Source: Porifericola rhodea
Lineage (GTDB): Bacteria; Bacteroidota; Bacteroidia; Cytophagales; Cyclobacteriaceae
Direction of reading: 5' to 3'
Assembly (NCBI RefSeq): GCF_030506305.1
Contig: NZ_CP119421.1
Location: 1,046,354-1,110,353 of the forward strand
Length of the DNA stretch: 64,000 nt
Below, piece after piece: positions 33,779-42,628 of this stretch (positions are counted from its first letter, which is position 1; each line of letters begins with the position of its first letter). A program made the translations under genes and the position numbers. The notes under the pieces were generated by a model. That model was not told where the DNA came from. It was given only the letters and a program-made list of their open reading frames with translations, and ran no database searches.

Positions 33779-35155
33779 ATGAACCACTTGCTTATCTACC
33801 TACTGGAAGCCAGCATTTGTCTAGGCGTATTTTACCTTTTTTATCTGATGGTACTGCACGATCAGCCCAGTCATCAATACAATAGGTTATACCTTTTACT
33901 AACTTCCAGCCTATCGTTTATCCTTCCTTTGTTACAGGTGCCTGTACTTTTTGGTGAGAGGGTAAGTCAGGTGACCGGCGGATACCAAAATTATATTTTA
34001 CTTGACCCTGCCTTTCTACAAAGCTCTGCTTCAGAAGGGTTTGATATTTATAGTCTACTCAGTTGGCAAAATATTTTACTACTTATTTATTGTGTGGGTG
34101 TGTTGCTCAGTATAGTATTTTATACCAATCAGGCAATTCAGTTGATTAAGGCCATTCGCCAATACAGAAGCACCTTCCGTAAAGGCTACCGCCTTATATA
34201 CACGGAGGGTAAGTTATCTACAGCATCATTTTTTGGATACCTCTTCTGGGACAATACCCAAAAGCTAACCCAAAAGGAAGCTGCACTAATAATAGCACAC
34301 GAAGAGGCACATATCAGTCAAAAACATAGCTATGATGTACTCTACATGGCAGTACTAAAAACTTTGTTCTGGTTCCATCCGCTGGTGCACCTATACGAGC
34401 GGGCTTTGGTAGATGTACACGAGTTTGCAGCTGATGCAAACGCCCTCGGCCAACACCATCCATCTGGTTATGCACGCCTGCTTACCCGGCGCATGTTTGC
34501 CGGCTTACAATTATCTCTCGTAAATCATTTTTATACATCCAGAACTTTAAAGAGGATCAAGATGATGCACATCAGCCAGCAACAGACACCAAGGTATAAG
34601 CTGTTACTTAGCCTACCTCTATTTCTCGCACTTTTCGTTACATTTTCTTGTGAGCCTGATTTAGAAACAACTTCTCTGGATCAGCTAAAGAGCCAGTATG
34701 ATCAAGCACAAACAATGGAAGAGAGAATGAAGCTCCCCGACGCAGAAGAAGTGTTTATGGTTGTGGAAGCCCCACCTGAACCTGAAGGAGGAATAAAAGC
34801 TTTCTACCAATATGTGGCCCAGAGTATACGCTACCCTTCTGAGGCACGCCGCCAGGGTATAGAAGGAAAAGTATTCGTACAGTTTGTCGTGGACAAAAAT
34901 GGCGAACTCACTTCTGTTGAAGCCCTTAAGGGCATAGGCAAACACTGCGATGAAGAAGCCATTCGTGTAATTGAGTCTGCTCCGGCCTGGAAGCCCGGAC
35001 GCCAAAGGGGTAGAGCTGTAAAAGTAAGAATGGTGCTTCCTATCACTTTTAAACTGGACGACGGCAAAGACACAGAGAAGAAAGCGCCTTTTGCTTCACA
35101 AAAAACACCCCCCCATACAAATATGGACGAAATGGTAGTAGTTGGCTACAACTAA
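33779..35155 (+). CDS. M56 (BlaR1-type) membrane peptidase fused to a TonB C-terminal domain
   Basis: 458 residues. Membrane helices at about 5-25, 35-55, 98-118 and 278-292 frame an M56 protease domain with zinc motif HEEAH (174-178) and HEFAAD (214-219) supplying the third ligand, facing the cytosol in BlaR1. After the last helix, the periplasmic part (about 335-425) is a TonB C-terminal domain very like that of the first operon gene (GKVFVQFVV, WKPGRQRGRAVKVRM). The protein ends MDEMVVVGYN, which resembles the start of a TonB-dependent receptor plug. By analogy it cleaves the BlaI repressor when the periplasmic part senses a signal. Confidence 0.85.
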   Translation: MNHLLIYLLEASICLGVFYLFYLMVLHDQPSHQYNRLYLLLTSSLSFILPLLQVPVLFGERVSQVTGGYQNYILLDPAFLQSSASEGFDIYSLLSWQNILLLIYCVGVLLSIVFYTNQAIQLIKAIRQYRSTFRKGYRLIYTEGKLSTASFFGYLFWDNTQKLTQKEAALIIAHEEAHISQKHSYDVLYMAVLKTLFWFHPLVHLYERALVDVHEFAADANALGQHHPSGYARLLTRRMFAGLQLSLVNHFYTSRTLKRIKMMHISQQQTPRYKLLLSLPLFLALFVTFSCEPDLETTSLDQLKSQYDQAQTMEERMKLPDAEEVFMVVEAPPEPEGGIKAFYQYVAQSIRYPSEARRQGIEGKVFVQFVVDKNGELTSVEALKGIGKHCDEEAIRVIESAPAWKPGRQRGRAVKVRMVLPITFKLDDGKDTEKKAPFASQKTPPHTNMDEMVVVGYN

Positions 35156-35178
35156 TTTCTGATAAGCAAAGTGTAATG

Positions 35179-35212
35179 ATCTGGCAGGAGAGTTTTCGCC
35201 TGTCAGATTTTA
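35179..35212 (+). terminator. Intrinsic terminator of the tonB-blaI-M56 operon
   Basis: ATCTGGCAGG and CCTGTCAGAT form a 10-bp stem with one G-T pair over a 10-base loop, followed by TTTTACTT. The 3' end overlaps the stop codon of the convergent channel gene. Confidence 0.7.
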
Positions 35213-36295
35213 CTTCACCTCATCAGTGTTTCCTCTATCTAACACTCTTCCTTCTGTAGCCTTAAATATTTTTTTAATCTGCTGCTTGGAAGCTCCACTA
35301 CAAATCATCACCAGATAATCATCTGCTTCAATAGTTACCCCCTTAGATGGGTTTTTCATTAAAACTCTACTTCCGTTGGTTTTTTTGTTGATGCCTACCA
35401 ATATTACATCATGCTTTAGCTTAAGGTCTATAAATGAGTCTACATAATCTTTACCCACGTACGGATTACTCTCATTTACATAAAACTCCAGCAGATCGTA
35501 GTCTTCACCCTCCAGCGCGGTGGTCATCATAGACTCAGCCATTAGGGCTACATCTGGCTCAAAAGTATAGCTAGCCACCAGACGAGAGGCAATCTCTGTT
35601 TTTGATACAACATAGCGCACGCCTGCCGATGCAAAAGTTTCTTTCAGGCTCGGGTTATTAAGAGATACCACATAATTGAGGTCTGGATATCTCTTTTTCA
35701 GATTGAGTAAGTAAATCAGTACTTCCGTATCATCAGGAAAATTGATAAAGACAGTAGCCGCCTGCTGAATATTTGCTTTGGTAAATGCATCCAGATTACT
35801 ATAATCCGTATAAAGCACAAACACCTCTTTGTTAGAATAAGCTTCATGAATCAGGTCTACAGCAGATTTGTCGTTAACGATAATAGCTACCTGCTTGCCT
35901 GAACCTACTACCTCATTTACTACCTGTTTGCCGAATTTGTCCCAGCCGATTACGATGATGTGATGTTCAAAGTTGGTTCCCAATAGTCCTAAACGTTTTT
36001 TCTCTAAATAAGCTGAAATCTGATTTGTAAGCTGACTGATAAGATAACCGATGATACCTACACTTCCTAGCACAAAAATAAGACTGACAACCCTACCGCC
36101 CAGGCTTACCGGGTAGTAGTCTCCGTAGCCTACCGTAGTAAGAGTTACAATAGTATACCAGAACGCATCTGGCAAAGATTGTATGTTGCTTCCCTCCTGA
36201 TCTGCCTCAGCCCAGTAAAGTAAAAAAGTTACTATAAGATAAGTGACAATCGCCGCTGTTATCCGAAGTAAATTGGTACGTTGCTTAGCTGTCAA
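35210..36295 (-). CDS. Potassium channel with RCK (TrkA-N/TrkA-C) domains
   Basis: 361 residues. Two membrane helices (about 11-27 and 68-90) flank a pore loop with the selectivity filter TVGYGD (54-59). A cytosolic RCK domain follows: TrkA-N from about 107 (HHIIVIGWDKFGKQVV, with a variant GWDKFG in the dinucleotide-binding loop) and TrkA-C about 270-345. It is a ligand-gated potassium channel of the MthK/Kch type. The start appears to be TTG at 36295; no in-frame ATG precedes the membrane helix. It is downstream of the CPXCG gene, 41 bp away. Confidence 0.88.
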   Translation of the reverse strand: MTAKQRTNLLRITAAIVTYLIVTFLLYWAEADQEGSNIQSLPDAFWYTIVTLTTVGYGDYYPVSLGGRVVSLIFVLGSVGIIGYLISQLTNQISAYLEKKRLGLLGTNFEHHIIVIGWDKFGKQVVNEVVGSGKQVAIIVNDKSAVDLIHEAYSNKEVFVLYTDYSNLDAFTKANIQQAATVFINFPDDTEVLIYLLNLKKRYPDLNYVVSLNNPSLKETFASAGVRYVVSKTEIASRLVASYTFEPDVALMAESMMTTALEGEDYDLLEFYVNESNPYVGKDYVDSFIDLKLKHDVILVGINKKTNGSRVLMKNPSKGVTIEADDYLVMICSGASKQQIKKIFKATEGRVLDRGNTDEVK

Positions 36296-36336
36296 AATAG
36301 ATGTTTTGGTAAGTTTGAAATAATTAATTGAAGTAG

Positions 36337-36522
36337 TTAGTCTAATTGCTGAGCATCAAAGCTGGTCACGCTTTCTTCGGCTGCATCTACAGTAAAGTTA
36401 AGTTGTATAGGATTACAACACAGCTCGCAGTCTTCAATATAGCTCTGTCTGGAGATGGAAGTATCCAGTAACATGGAGATCTCCGCCAGGCAGTAGGGGC
36501 AGGTAAAGAAGTGCTCCAGCAT
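36337..36522 (-). CDS. CPXCG-motif cysteine-rich protein
   Basis: 61 residues. CPYC (Cys8, Cys11) and CELCC (Cys32, Cys35, Cys36) form a probable zinc ribbon; the family (PF14255) is defined by this CPxCG-like pattern, here with Leu for Gly. Function unknown. Its ATG follows the stop of the upstream gene by one base (TGA-A-ATG), implying coupled translation. Confidence 0.8.
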   Translation of the reverse strand: MLEHFFTCPYCLAEISMLLDTSISRQSYIEDCELCCNPIQLNFTVDAAEESVTSFDAQQLD

Positions 36523-36523
36523 T

Positions 36524-37138
36524 TCAAAAATGTTTCTTGTTTAGAATCTCGCTAAGGATGATTGCCTTGCGAGCACTCTGCGGATTTTTAAGAGAAGCCG
36601 CAACGCTCCTGGCCAGGTTTTTACTTTTGGACTTTTTACCGGAAATCTTAATAACTACTTTCTTAGGCCGAGGCTTATCATCTATCGTAATCTTGTCACT
36701 AATACGTTGCACAGCCTGCTTCCCCATTTTATTTACTTTACCTTCAAACTGTTCTATGGACTGCGCTTTATGCTCTACCTGCTGTCTACGTTTTCGGGCT
36801 TCTTCTCGGGCTCTGTCTCGGGCAGAAGAAAAAGGGTGCTCATAGTCGTCCTCTTCCTCTTCTTGTTCAGGTACTGACACTTCTCTTTGCTTTCGGCTTT
36901 CTGCTCCACCACTCAGTTCTCTGATAATATCCTCAAAAGTTTTAGGGCGTTCAGGAGTACGGGGGCCCTCCTGGTCTACCACTTCGGTTTCTGAATAAGG
37001 CCTTAGCGTATCGTCTTCGGTAAGCTCCTTTCCCTTACGAGTTTCTGCCTGCTGTTGCTTCCTTTTTTTAAGCAGATTAGAGACCAGCGAGAAAATTGCA
37101 AAGAGGGCAAATAGTGCTATTTGTATTATTTCATCCAT
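36524..37138 (-). CDS. Membrane-anchored charged protein of unknown function
   Basis: 204 residues: one N-terminal membrane helix (about 4-22) followed by a very charged, largely disordered or helical chain rich in Glu, Arg and Lys. The C-terminal 40 residues (LARSVAASLKNPQSARKAIILSEILNKKHF region) are the most structured-looking part and recur at the end of similar Bacteroidota proteins I have seen described only as hypothetical. It is the first of a three-gene run with the CPXCG protein and the potassium channel. Confidence 0.65.
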   Translation of the reverse strand: MDEIIQIALFALFAIFSLVSNLLKKRKQQQAETRKGKELTEDDTLRPYSETEVVDQEGPRTPERPKTFEDIIRELSGGAESRKQREVSVPEQEEEEDDYEHPFSSARDRAREEARKRRQQVEHKAQSIEQFEGKVNKMGKQAVQRISDKITIDDKPRPKKVVIKISGKKSKSKNLARSVAASLKNPQSARKAIILSEILNKKHF

Positions 37139-37343
37139 AGTAAAAACTTCATATATGCTGAACGTTCAACTTTTAACTAACTCAGATTATTATTTCAGCT
37201 TTGAAAATAACATTATGTTATCAGTATTATAGTTAAAGAAAAAAAATGTCTTTGACACATAGAAAAGTGGCTTTTTAAGTACCTAATCACTAAACAAATC
37301 TAAAAATTATTTTTAAGTTTGTTGCTTTTCCTCAGGACATGAT

Positions 37344-40300
37344 ATGCAGTTAACTAGACTTGAGATCAAAGGCTTTAAGAGTTTCGCTGACAAAGTTATC
37401 ATTAACTTTGACAAGGGGATTACCGGAGTAGTCGGCCCGAATGGCTGCGGTAAGTCCAATGTAGTAGACTCTATCCGTTGGGTACTGGGTGAGCAGAAAA
37501 CCAGGATGCTCCGCTCAGACAAGATGGAAAATATCATTTTCAATGGTACTAAAAAGCGTAAACCCACCCAAATGGCTGAGGTATCGCTTACCTTTGATAA
37601 TACCAAAAACCTTATTCCTACGGAGTACACCCAGGTAACTATTACCCGTCGTTATTACCGCTCTGGTGATAGCGAGTACCTGCTCAATGGAGTTACCTGC
37701 CGTCTTAAAGACATCACCAATCTCTTTATGGATACGGGTATCGCCTCTAACAGCTACGCAATTATAGAGCTGAAGATGGTGGATGAAATTCTCAATGACA
37801 AAGATAACTCCAGACGCAACCTCTTTGAAGAAGCCGCGGGTATCAGTAAGTTTCGTACCCGCAAAAAGGAAACCCTGCGTAAGCTTAGCGATACCGATGC
37901 TGACCTGGAGCGTGTAGAAGACCTGCTTTTTGAGATTGAGAAAAACCTGAAATCTCTGGAGAAACAGGCCAAACAGGCTGAGCGATATTACAAGACCAAA
38001 GAGGAATATAAAACCTTAAGCATACAGCTGGCAAAGGTGACGGTAAGTACACAGAGAGAAAAGCTGCAAAACCTAAACCGTCAGTCAGAAGCGGAGAGCG
38101 ATCGTAAACTGAGCCTTAGCCGACAGCTTACTGAAAAGGAAGCACTGATAGAGCAGCTTAAAACAGACCTGGTAAACAAAGAAAAGCTACTCTCCTCCCG
38201 ACAGAAATCCTTAAACCAGCATGTAGAGCAAATTCGTAATTACGAAAGCGACAAGCAGGTAAAAAATGAAAAGCTACGTTTGCTGCAAGATCGCCAGTTA
38301 CAACTAACTGAGCAGCTGGAACGCGACAGGTATAATATTGACCAGATTAGCGAAAGCCTGGAGGGACTACGCTGGCAAAAGTCCGAAGCGGCTGAAGCTT
38401 TAGAAGTTACCAAAGAAAAAGTTGAGCAGCTAAAACAGGAGTACGAAGAGTACAAAACCAAAACCAATACTCTTAAAGAGGAGGTAGCCGGTGCCGACCG
38501 TATGCTACGCGAGAAGCAGGACGAAGTATACCAGATTAAGAAAAGCCTGGAAATTAAGCAGATGCAACTTAGCTCTACTCGTCAGGATCTGGAAAAAACT
38601 TCTGCGGATACCAATGCTCAGGAAGCTGATTTAGGGCGCTACGATGAGCGTACCTCTGAGCTTGAGAACGAAATTGAGGCCATCAAAAATGAGTTAGCGA
38701 CAGCCGAGCAGGAAGAGCAGGACCTACAGCAGCGCATGGAGTCTCTGGCCGAGAGTATAGAAGCTGACAAAGAAAATCTGTCTCGCCTAAACAGAACTCG
38801 CGATGCCCTTCAAAACGAATATAACCTTACCAAATCTCTGGTAGATAATCTGGAGGGTTTTCCAGAAGCTATTAAGTTTATTAAGAAGAATGTGGATTGG
38901 GCAAAAAAAGCGCCCCTCCTCTCTGATATCATCAGCTGTAGCGAAGAATATCGGGTATGTATTGAAAACTACCTGAGCCAGTATATGAACTATTATGTAG
39001 TTCAGACCCGAACCGAAGCCATGGAAGCGATCAACTTATTGAGTGATGCATCTAAAGGCAAAGCTAACTTCTTCATACTGGACGAGTTCTCTCACTTTAC
39101 ACCCGCAGCAAAAAAAGACTTTTCTGAAGCAGTAGCAGCGGCAGATATTGTTGAGTATGATGCTACTTACCAGGCGCTGGTTCAGCATGTGCTGAATAAA
39201 GCTTATATCGTTCATGAAGGTGCCGCTATCCCCGAAGACAGTGAGGAATCTTTTATTACCAAAGACGGCCGTATCGTACAGCATCCTTTTAGCATTGCGG
39301 GAGGTTCGGTAGGCTTGTTTGAAGGGAAGAGAATTGGCCGGGCTAAAAATCTGGAAAAGCTCAAAGAACAGTTGAAGGATCTTGAGCAGCAGGTGAGTAG
39401 TCAGCAGGAAGCCATACAGGAGCAGCAACTTCAGCTTTCCAGCCTTAAGCAAAGCTCGCCTAAAGAGAAGATTTCTGCTTTGCAGAAAGAGTTGAGCCAA
39501 ACCAGCCAGGAATATGTTTCGGTAAAAACTAAAAAAGAGCAGCTGACAGAGATGCTTAATAGCAATGCGCAAAAGCGTGAAGATACTGAAGATCATATTC
39601 AGGAGCTGTATGAAGCCTGTGCCGAGCTTGAGCCTCAAGTATCTGCCAAAGAGGGTGAACTCAGTGCTTTGGAGAGCAAAATCGCTGAGCTTAAAGAAAG
39701 GCTGGCTGAAGAAAATGAGATTCTGAGTGAAAAGTCCGCTAACTTTAATCAGGAAAACATCCAGTTTTATCAGCAGGAAAACCGAGTAAGTAGCATTGCG
39801 CAGGAAATTAATTTTAAAGAAGAAGCGTATCAGGGTAGCGAAAACAGTATTGCTAAAAACCAGCAGGCTTTACAAGAGTGTGAGTCCAGCGTAAAGCAGT
39901 TATTAGAAAGTAGTGATGTGAGTGAGGATGAGTTGCTGGCTATGTACGAAGAAAAGGAGCAAATTGAGATAGGCGTAAATGAAGCAGAAAAGGATTACTA
40001 CGCCGTACGCGGAGAGATTGATAAAAATGAAAAGGCAACTCGCGAAATTCGTAATCAACGCGAAAACAGTGACTCTATACTGCTTGAAGTACAGAACCAG
40101 ATCAACAGCACCAAGCTTGAGCTTAGCGGAGTAAAAGAAAGGCTTTCTGTAGAGTTTGAGCTAGACCTGGACGAACTGATGAAAGAGGAGGTTACTGAAG
40201 AGGAAAAAGCCAACCTTGACCCGGAAGCTCTGAGAGAAAAGCTCACTAAAATTAAAGATCGTTTACAACGCATAGGCCCTATCAATCCTATGGCGATGGA

Positions 40301-40889
40301 AGCTTATGAAGAAATTAAGGAGCGTTACGACTTTATCAATAAGGAGAAGGCAGATCTTATTCAGGCAAAAGAGTCGCTCATTACTACCATAGATGAAATA
40401 GATACGGTAGCCCGTGCTACTTTTATGGAAGCTTACGAAAAGATTAAAGAGAACTTCGTAAAAGTGTTTCGCTCCCTCTTTACTGAAGAAGATGACTGTG
40501 ATCTTAAACTTACCAACCCCGACGACCCTTTAGAAAGCAGTATTGATATTATTGCACGCCCTAAAGGAAAGCGTCCCCTTACTATCAACCAGTTATCCGG
40601 AGGTGAAAAAACGCTGACAGCAACTTCTCTTCTATTTGCGATCTACCTGCTAAAACCTGCCCCATTTTGTATTTTTGATGAGGTAGATGCACCCCTGGAT
40701 GATGCCAACATTGATAAGTTTAACAACATTATCAAGACTTTTAGTAAAGACTCGCAGTTTATTATAGTAACACATAATAAACGTACAATGGCCAGTACAG
40801 ATGTTATTTATGGAGTAACGATGATAGAACAGGGGGTCTCAAAGGTAGTACCGGTAGACTTACGAGAATACGAACTGGAAGCCGAATAA
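37344..40889 (+). CDS. smc: Chromosome segregation protein SMC
   Basis: 1181 residues, full length. The N-terminal ATPase half has Walker A GPNGCGKSN (31-39). Long coiled coils (about 170-500 and 660-1010) flank a hinge (about 510-650). The C-terminal half has the ABC signature LSGGEKT and Walker B FCIFDEVDAPLDDANI. SMC with ScpA/ScpB compacts and segregates the chromosome; ScpA/B are not in the window. A -7-like TAAGTTTG lies at 37314-37321. The gene's terminator is now split by an insertion sequence. Confidence 0.98.
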   Translation: MQLTRLEIKGFKSFADKVIINFDKGITGVVGPNGCGKSNVVDSIRWVLGEQKTRMLRSDKMENIIFNGTKKRKPTQMAEVSLTFDNTKNLIPTEYTQVTITRRYYRSGDSEYLLNGVTCRLKDITNLFMDTGIASNSYAIIELKMVDEILNDKDNSRRNLFEEAAGISKFRTRKKETLRKLSDTDADLERVEDLLFEIEKNLKSLEKQAKQAERYYKTKEEYKTLSIQLAKVTVSTQREKLQNLNRQSEAESDRKLSLSRQLTEKEALIEQLKTDLVNKEKLLSSRQKSLNQHVEQIRNYESDKQVKNEKLRLLQDRQLQLTEQLERDRYNIDQISESLEGLRWQKSEAAEALEVTKEKVEQLKQEYEEYKTKTNTLKEEVAGADRMLREKQDEVYQIKKSLEIKQMQLSSTRQDLEKTSADTNAQEADLGRYDERTSELENEIEAIKNELATAEQEEQDLQQRMESLAESIEADKENLSRLNRTRDALQNEYNLTKSLVDNLEGFPEAIKFIKKNVDWAKKAPLLSDIISCSEEYRVCIENYLSQYMNYYVVQTRTEAMEAINLLSDASKGKANFFILDEFSHFTPAAKKDFSEAVAAADIVEYDATYQALVQHVLNKAYIVHEGAAIPEDSEESFITKDGRIVQHPFSIAGGSVGLFEGKRIGRAKNLEKLKEQLKDLEQQVSSQQEAIQEQQLQLSSLKQSSPKEKISALQKELSQTSQEYVSVKTKKEQLTEMLNSNAQKREDTEDHIQELYEACAELEPQVSAKEGELSALESKIAELKERLAEENEILSEKSANFNQENIQFYQQENRVSSIAQEINFKEEAYQGSENSIAKNQQALQECESSVKQLLESSDVSEDELLAMYEEKEQIEIGVNEAEKDYYAVRGEIDKNEKATREIRNQRENSDSILLEVQNQINSTKLELSGVKERLSVEFELDLDELMKEEVTEEEKANLDPEALREKLTKIKDRLQRIGPINPMAMEAYEEIKERYDFINKEKADLIQAKESLITTIDEIDTVARATFMEAYEKIKENFVKVFRSLFTEEDDCDLKLTNPDDPLESSIDIIARPKGKRPLTINQLSGGEKTLTATSLLFAIYLLKPAPFCIFDEVDAPLDDANIDKFNNIIKTFSKDSQFIIVTHNKRTMASTDVIYGVTMIEQGVSKVVPVDLREYELEAE

Positions 40890-40908
40890 TAATTCTGTAA
40901 ACAGCTAC

Positions 40909-40915
40909 TTTCAGG
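40909..40915 (+). repeat. Left target-site duplication of the IS
   Basis: TTTCAGG directly abuts the left end of the element and is repeated exactly at 42238-42244. An intact 7-bp duplication indicates a transposition event that has not since been rearranged. Confidence 0.8.
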
Positions 40916-40942
40916 TGTAATAGTCAAGATTACCTCTGACAG
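40916..40942 (+). repeat. Left terminal inverted repeat of the IS
   Basis: Starts TGTAATAGTCAAGA and ends TCTGACAG. It matches the inverted right end at 21 of 27 positions, with the mismatches at position 3 and a block of five in the middle. Confidence 0.85.
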
Positions 40943-40964
40943 TCGAGGCCTATGAGATGCGCTT

Positions 40965-42155
40965 CTAAGGCATCTGATTCTTGGAATGTTCAGCTTTTTG
41001 GGAGGGTCTCCTCAGAGCCCCTTGACCATTCCAGTCAGTCAGACTATTCCTGGCGGGTTGCTCGCCATCAGGGCCCGCTTCCGCTTCGTCTGACACTAGT
41101 AAAGGTATAAAATTCTGATGATGAGTTTGTAACATTTTCTCCTTTGTCAGATGTAAATCTTCTTGCCAAGTTTGCATTGGGGTCCTACCATTGCAATGCT
41201 TCCCGCTGTGAGTTCTTTGCTCATTATAATAGTTAAGCCACAGGTCCAAATCCTGTTGTAACTCTTCCAGCGTTTTGTAGACCTTTTTACGAAAGGCTAC
41301 TGAATAGAATTCGTTCTGCATGGTGCGGTGTAATCGTTCACAGATACCATTGGTTTGTGGACTCTTCGCTTTGGTTTTGCTGTGATCTACATCCTCTATG
41401 GCTAAGTACAACTGGTACTCGTGATGCTCGCGATTACCGCAGTACTCACTACCCCGATCCGTTAAGATGCGCAACAATGGAATCTCATACTGCTCGTAGA
41501 AAGGAACAACGCGATCATTGAGCAGATCAGCCGCTACCAGGGCGTTCTTACGATCATAGAGCTTAGCGTGGGCTACCTTGGTGTAAGTATCTACAAAGGT
41601 CTGCTGATAGATTTTGCCTACCCCTTTGATATAGCCTACGTAGTAGGTGTCCTGCGATCCTAAGTAGCCAGGGTGATACGTTTCTATTTCCCCATGGGCT
41701 ACTTTCTCTTCTTTAGCTTTTTCCATCGCCGCCAGTTGTGCCTCAGTGAGAATGAGTCCTTCTTGGGCTACTTTGGCTTCTAATGCTTTCAAGCGTTTGG
41801 GAAAAGTCTCTAGCTGATGACGCAACCACACTGAGCGAACCCCACCGGGGGAGATGAAAACGTGGTTCTTCTTCAGCTCGTTGGAAACGCGTACCTGCCC
41901 CAAGGCCGGTTGTTCAATGGCCAGCTCGACTACTGCCTGTTCAACGGATGCCGCTACGCGGTTCTTAGCATTAGGCTTCTTGCGGCTCATCTCTTGCAGA
42001 GCCGCGCTACCGCCTTGTTCGTAGAGCTCTTTAAAGCGGTAGAAAGAATCTCTACTGTAGCCCATCACCTTACAGGCTTGAGATACATTGCCTAGCATCT
42101 CAGCCAGGTTTAGTAATCCTAATTTGTTCTTAATAACTTTGTCTTCGGTAGTCAT
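40965..42155 (-). CDS. IS481-family DDE transposase
   Basis: 396 residues from the ATG at 42155. A further in-frame ATG about 15 codons upstream would start inside the sequence next to the terminal repeat and lacks family similarity. An N-terminal helix-turn-helix pair ([19 protein letters not shown] region) precedes an rve-type integrase core with the DDE residues in [19 protein letters not shown] and [10 protein letters not shown]. No frameshift or stop, so it could be active. The C-terminus is Glu/Pro/Arg-rich and variable. Confidence 0.92.
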   Translation of the reverse strand: MTTEDKVIKNKLGLLNLAEMLGNVSQACKVMGYSRDSFYRFKELYEQGGSAALQEMSRKKPNAKNRVAASVEQAVVELAIEQPALGQVRVSNELKKNHVFISPGGVRSVWLRHQLETFPKRLKALEAKVAQEGLILTEAQLAAMEKAKEEKVAHGEIETYHPGYLGSQDTYYVGYIKGVGKIYQQTFVDTYTKVAHAKLYDRKNALVAADLLNDRVVPFYEQYEIPLLRILTDRGSEYCGNREHHEYQLYLAIEDVDHSKTKAKSPQTNGICERLHRTMQNEFYSVAFRKKVYKTLEELQQDLDLWLNYYNEQRTHSGKHCNGRTPMQTWQEDLHLTKEKMLQTHHQNFIPLLVSDEAEAGPDGEQPARNSLTDWNGQGALRRPSQKAEHSKNQMP

Positions 42156-42210
42156 GATGTAATCGGGTTTAAGTAAATGAAATGATCTCGTCAATCTCAA
42201 TTTACCTAAA

Positions 42211-42237
42211 CTGTCAGATTATGTCTTGACTATTTCA
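42211..42237 (-). repeat. Right terminal inverted repeat of the IS
   Basis: Read on the minus strand it starts TGAAATAGTCAAGA and ends TCTGACAG, matching the left end at 21 of 27 positions. Confidence 0.85.
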
Positions 42238-42244
42238 TTTCAGG
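42238..42244 (+). repeat. Right target-site duplication of the IS
   Basis: TTTCAGG, an exact copy of 40909-40915, directly next to the right end of the element. Confidence 0.8.
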
Positions 42245-42255
42245 TGGCTGTTTTT

Positions 42256-42591
42256 TTATCTATATCTACGAAAAGCCAAACGCTTCCGTCGTGATAAATA
42301 TTCAGAATCGTTTTCATTACCGAAAGCTTCTTTCTCAAAACTAATATTTCGGTATGCCTGATAATGATTTTTCCCACTGAACCTTCCTTTTAGGTATTCC
42401 CATAAGTAGCAAATGTAGAAAGGCAGTACCCAAAGCTCCTTCTGTTGTTTTAAGTGAATGCGTTCATGGTTAAGCAGACGTTGGTTATGCTTATCCTCCT
42501 TTCTGCGAATAAGTACAAATGGGTATAGCGTAATAGCTCTGGCAAAGTTTGCCGTAACTACCCGAACCAGAAGGGGAGCATAAACAAGCAT
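42256..42591 (-). CDS. Small HExxH-containing membrane protein, M56-like
   Basis: 111 residues. HERIH (His42, Glu43, His46) in LLNHERIHLKQQKELWVLPFYICYL is followed by a short membrane segment and a downstream FEKEA (third-ligand type Glu). This is the minimal pattern of M56/M48-like peptidases, and such 110-residue proteins are common in Bacteroidota. Whether it is proteolytic is not known. The IS inserted next to its 3' end did not disrupt it. Confidence 0.65.
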   Translation of the reverse strand: MLVYAPLLVRVVTANFARAITLYPFVLIRRKEDKHNQRLLNHERIHLKQQKELWVLPFYICYLWEYLKGRFSGKNHYQAYRNISFEKEAFGNENDSEYLSRRKRLAFRRYR

Positions 42592-42628
42592 GACAGTTTT
42601 ATAGATGCGTGTGTGTTAAGATAATTTA

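Larger units (their letters stand above)
40916..42237 (-). mobile_element. IS481-family insertion sequence, 1322 bp
   Basis: The element has one transposase gene, imperfect 27-bp terminal inverted repeats (21 of 27 match; outermost TG...CA, inner match TAGTCAAGA and TCTGACAG) and 7-bp target duplications TTTCAGG. The transposase lies antisense to smc. The whole unit appears intact. It landed in the loop of the smc terminator. Confidence 0.88.
40899..42257 (+). terminator. smc terminator split by the insertion sequence
   Basis: AAACAGCTAC (40899-40908) and GTGGCTGTTT (42244-42253, followed by more T) would form a 10-bp stem with one T-G pair over loop TTTCAG if the element and one copy of its target duplication were removed. 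The insertion at the loop separates the arms by 1.3 kb, so this terminator should no longer work as a compact hairpin. Confidence 0.75.

Noticed and set aside
31679-35155. Beta-lactam resistance locus because of the BlaI/BlaR1-like pair
   Set aside because: No beta-lactamase or PBP is encoded, and the protease carries a TonB domain instead of a penicillin-sensing domain.
37344-40889. Long frames on the minus strand within smc
   Set aside because: They are shadows of the coiled-coil coding sequence, with no motif, start context or spacing of their own.
42156-42200. Upstream extension of the transposase from an earlier in-frame ATG
   Set aside because: The extra 15 residues run into sequence next to the terminal repeat and show no similarity to IS481 transposases; the ATG at 42155 is the natural start.
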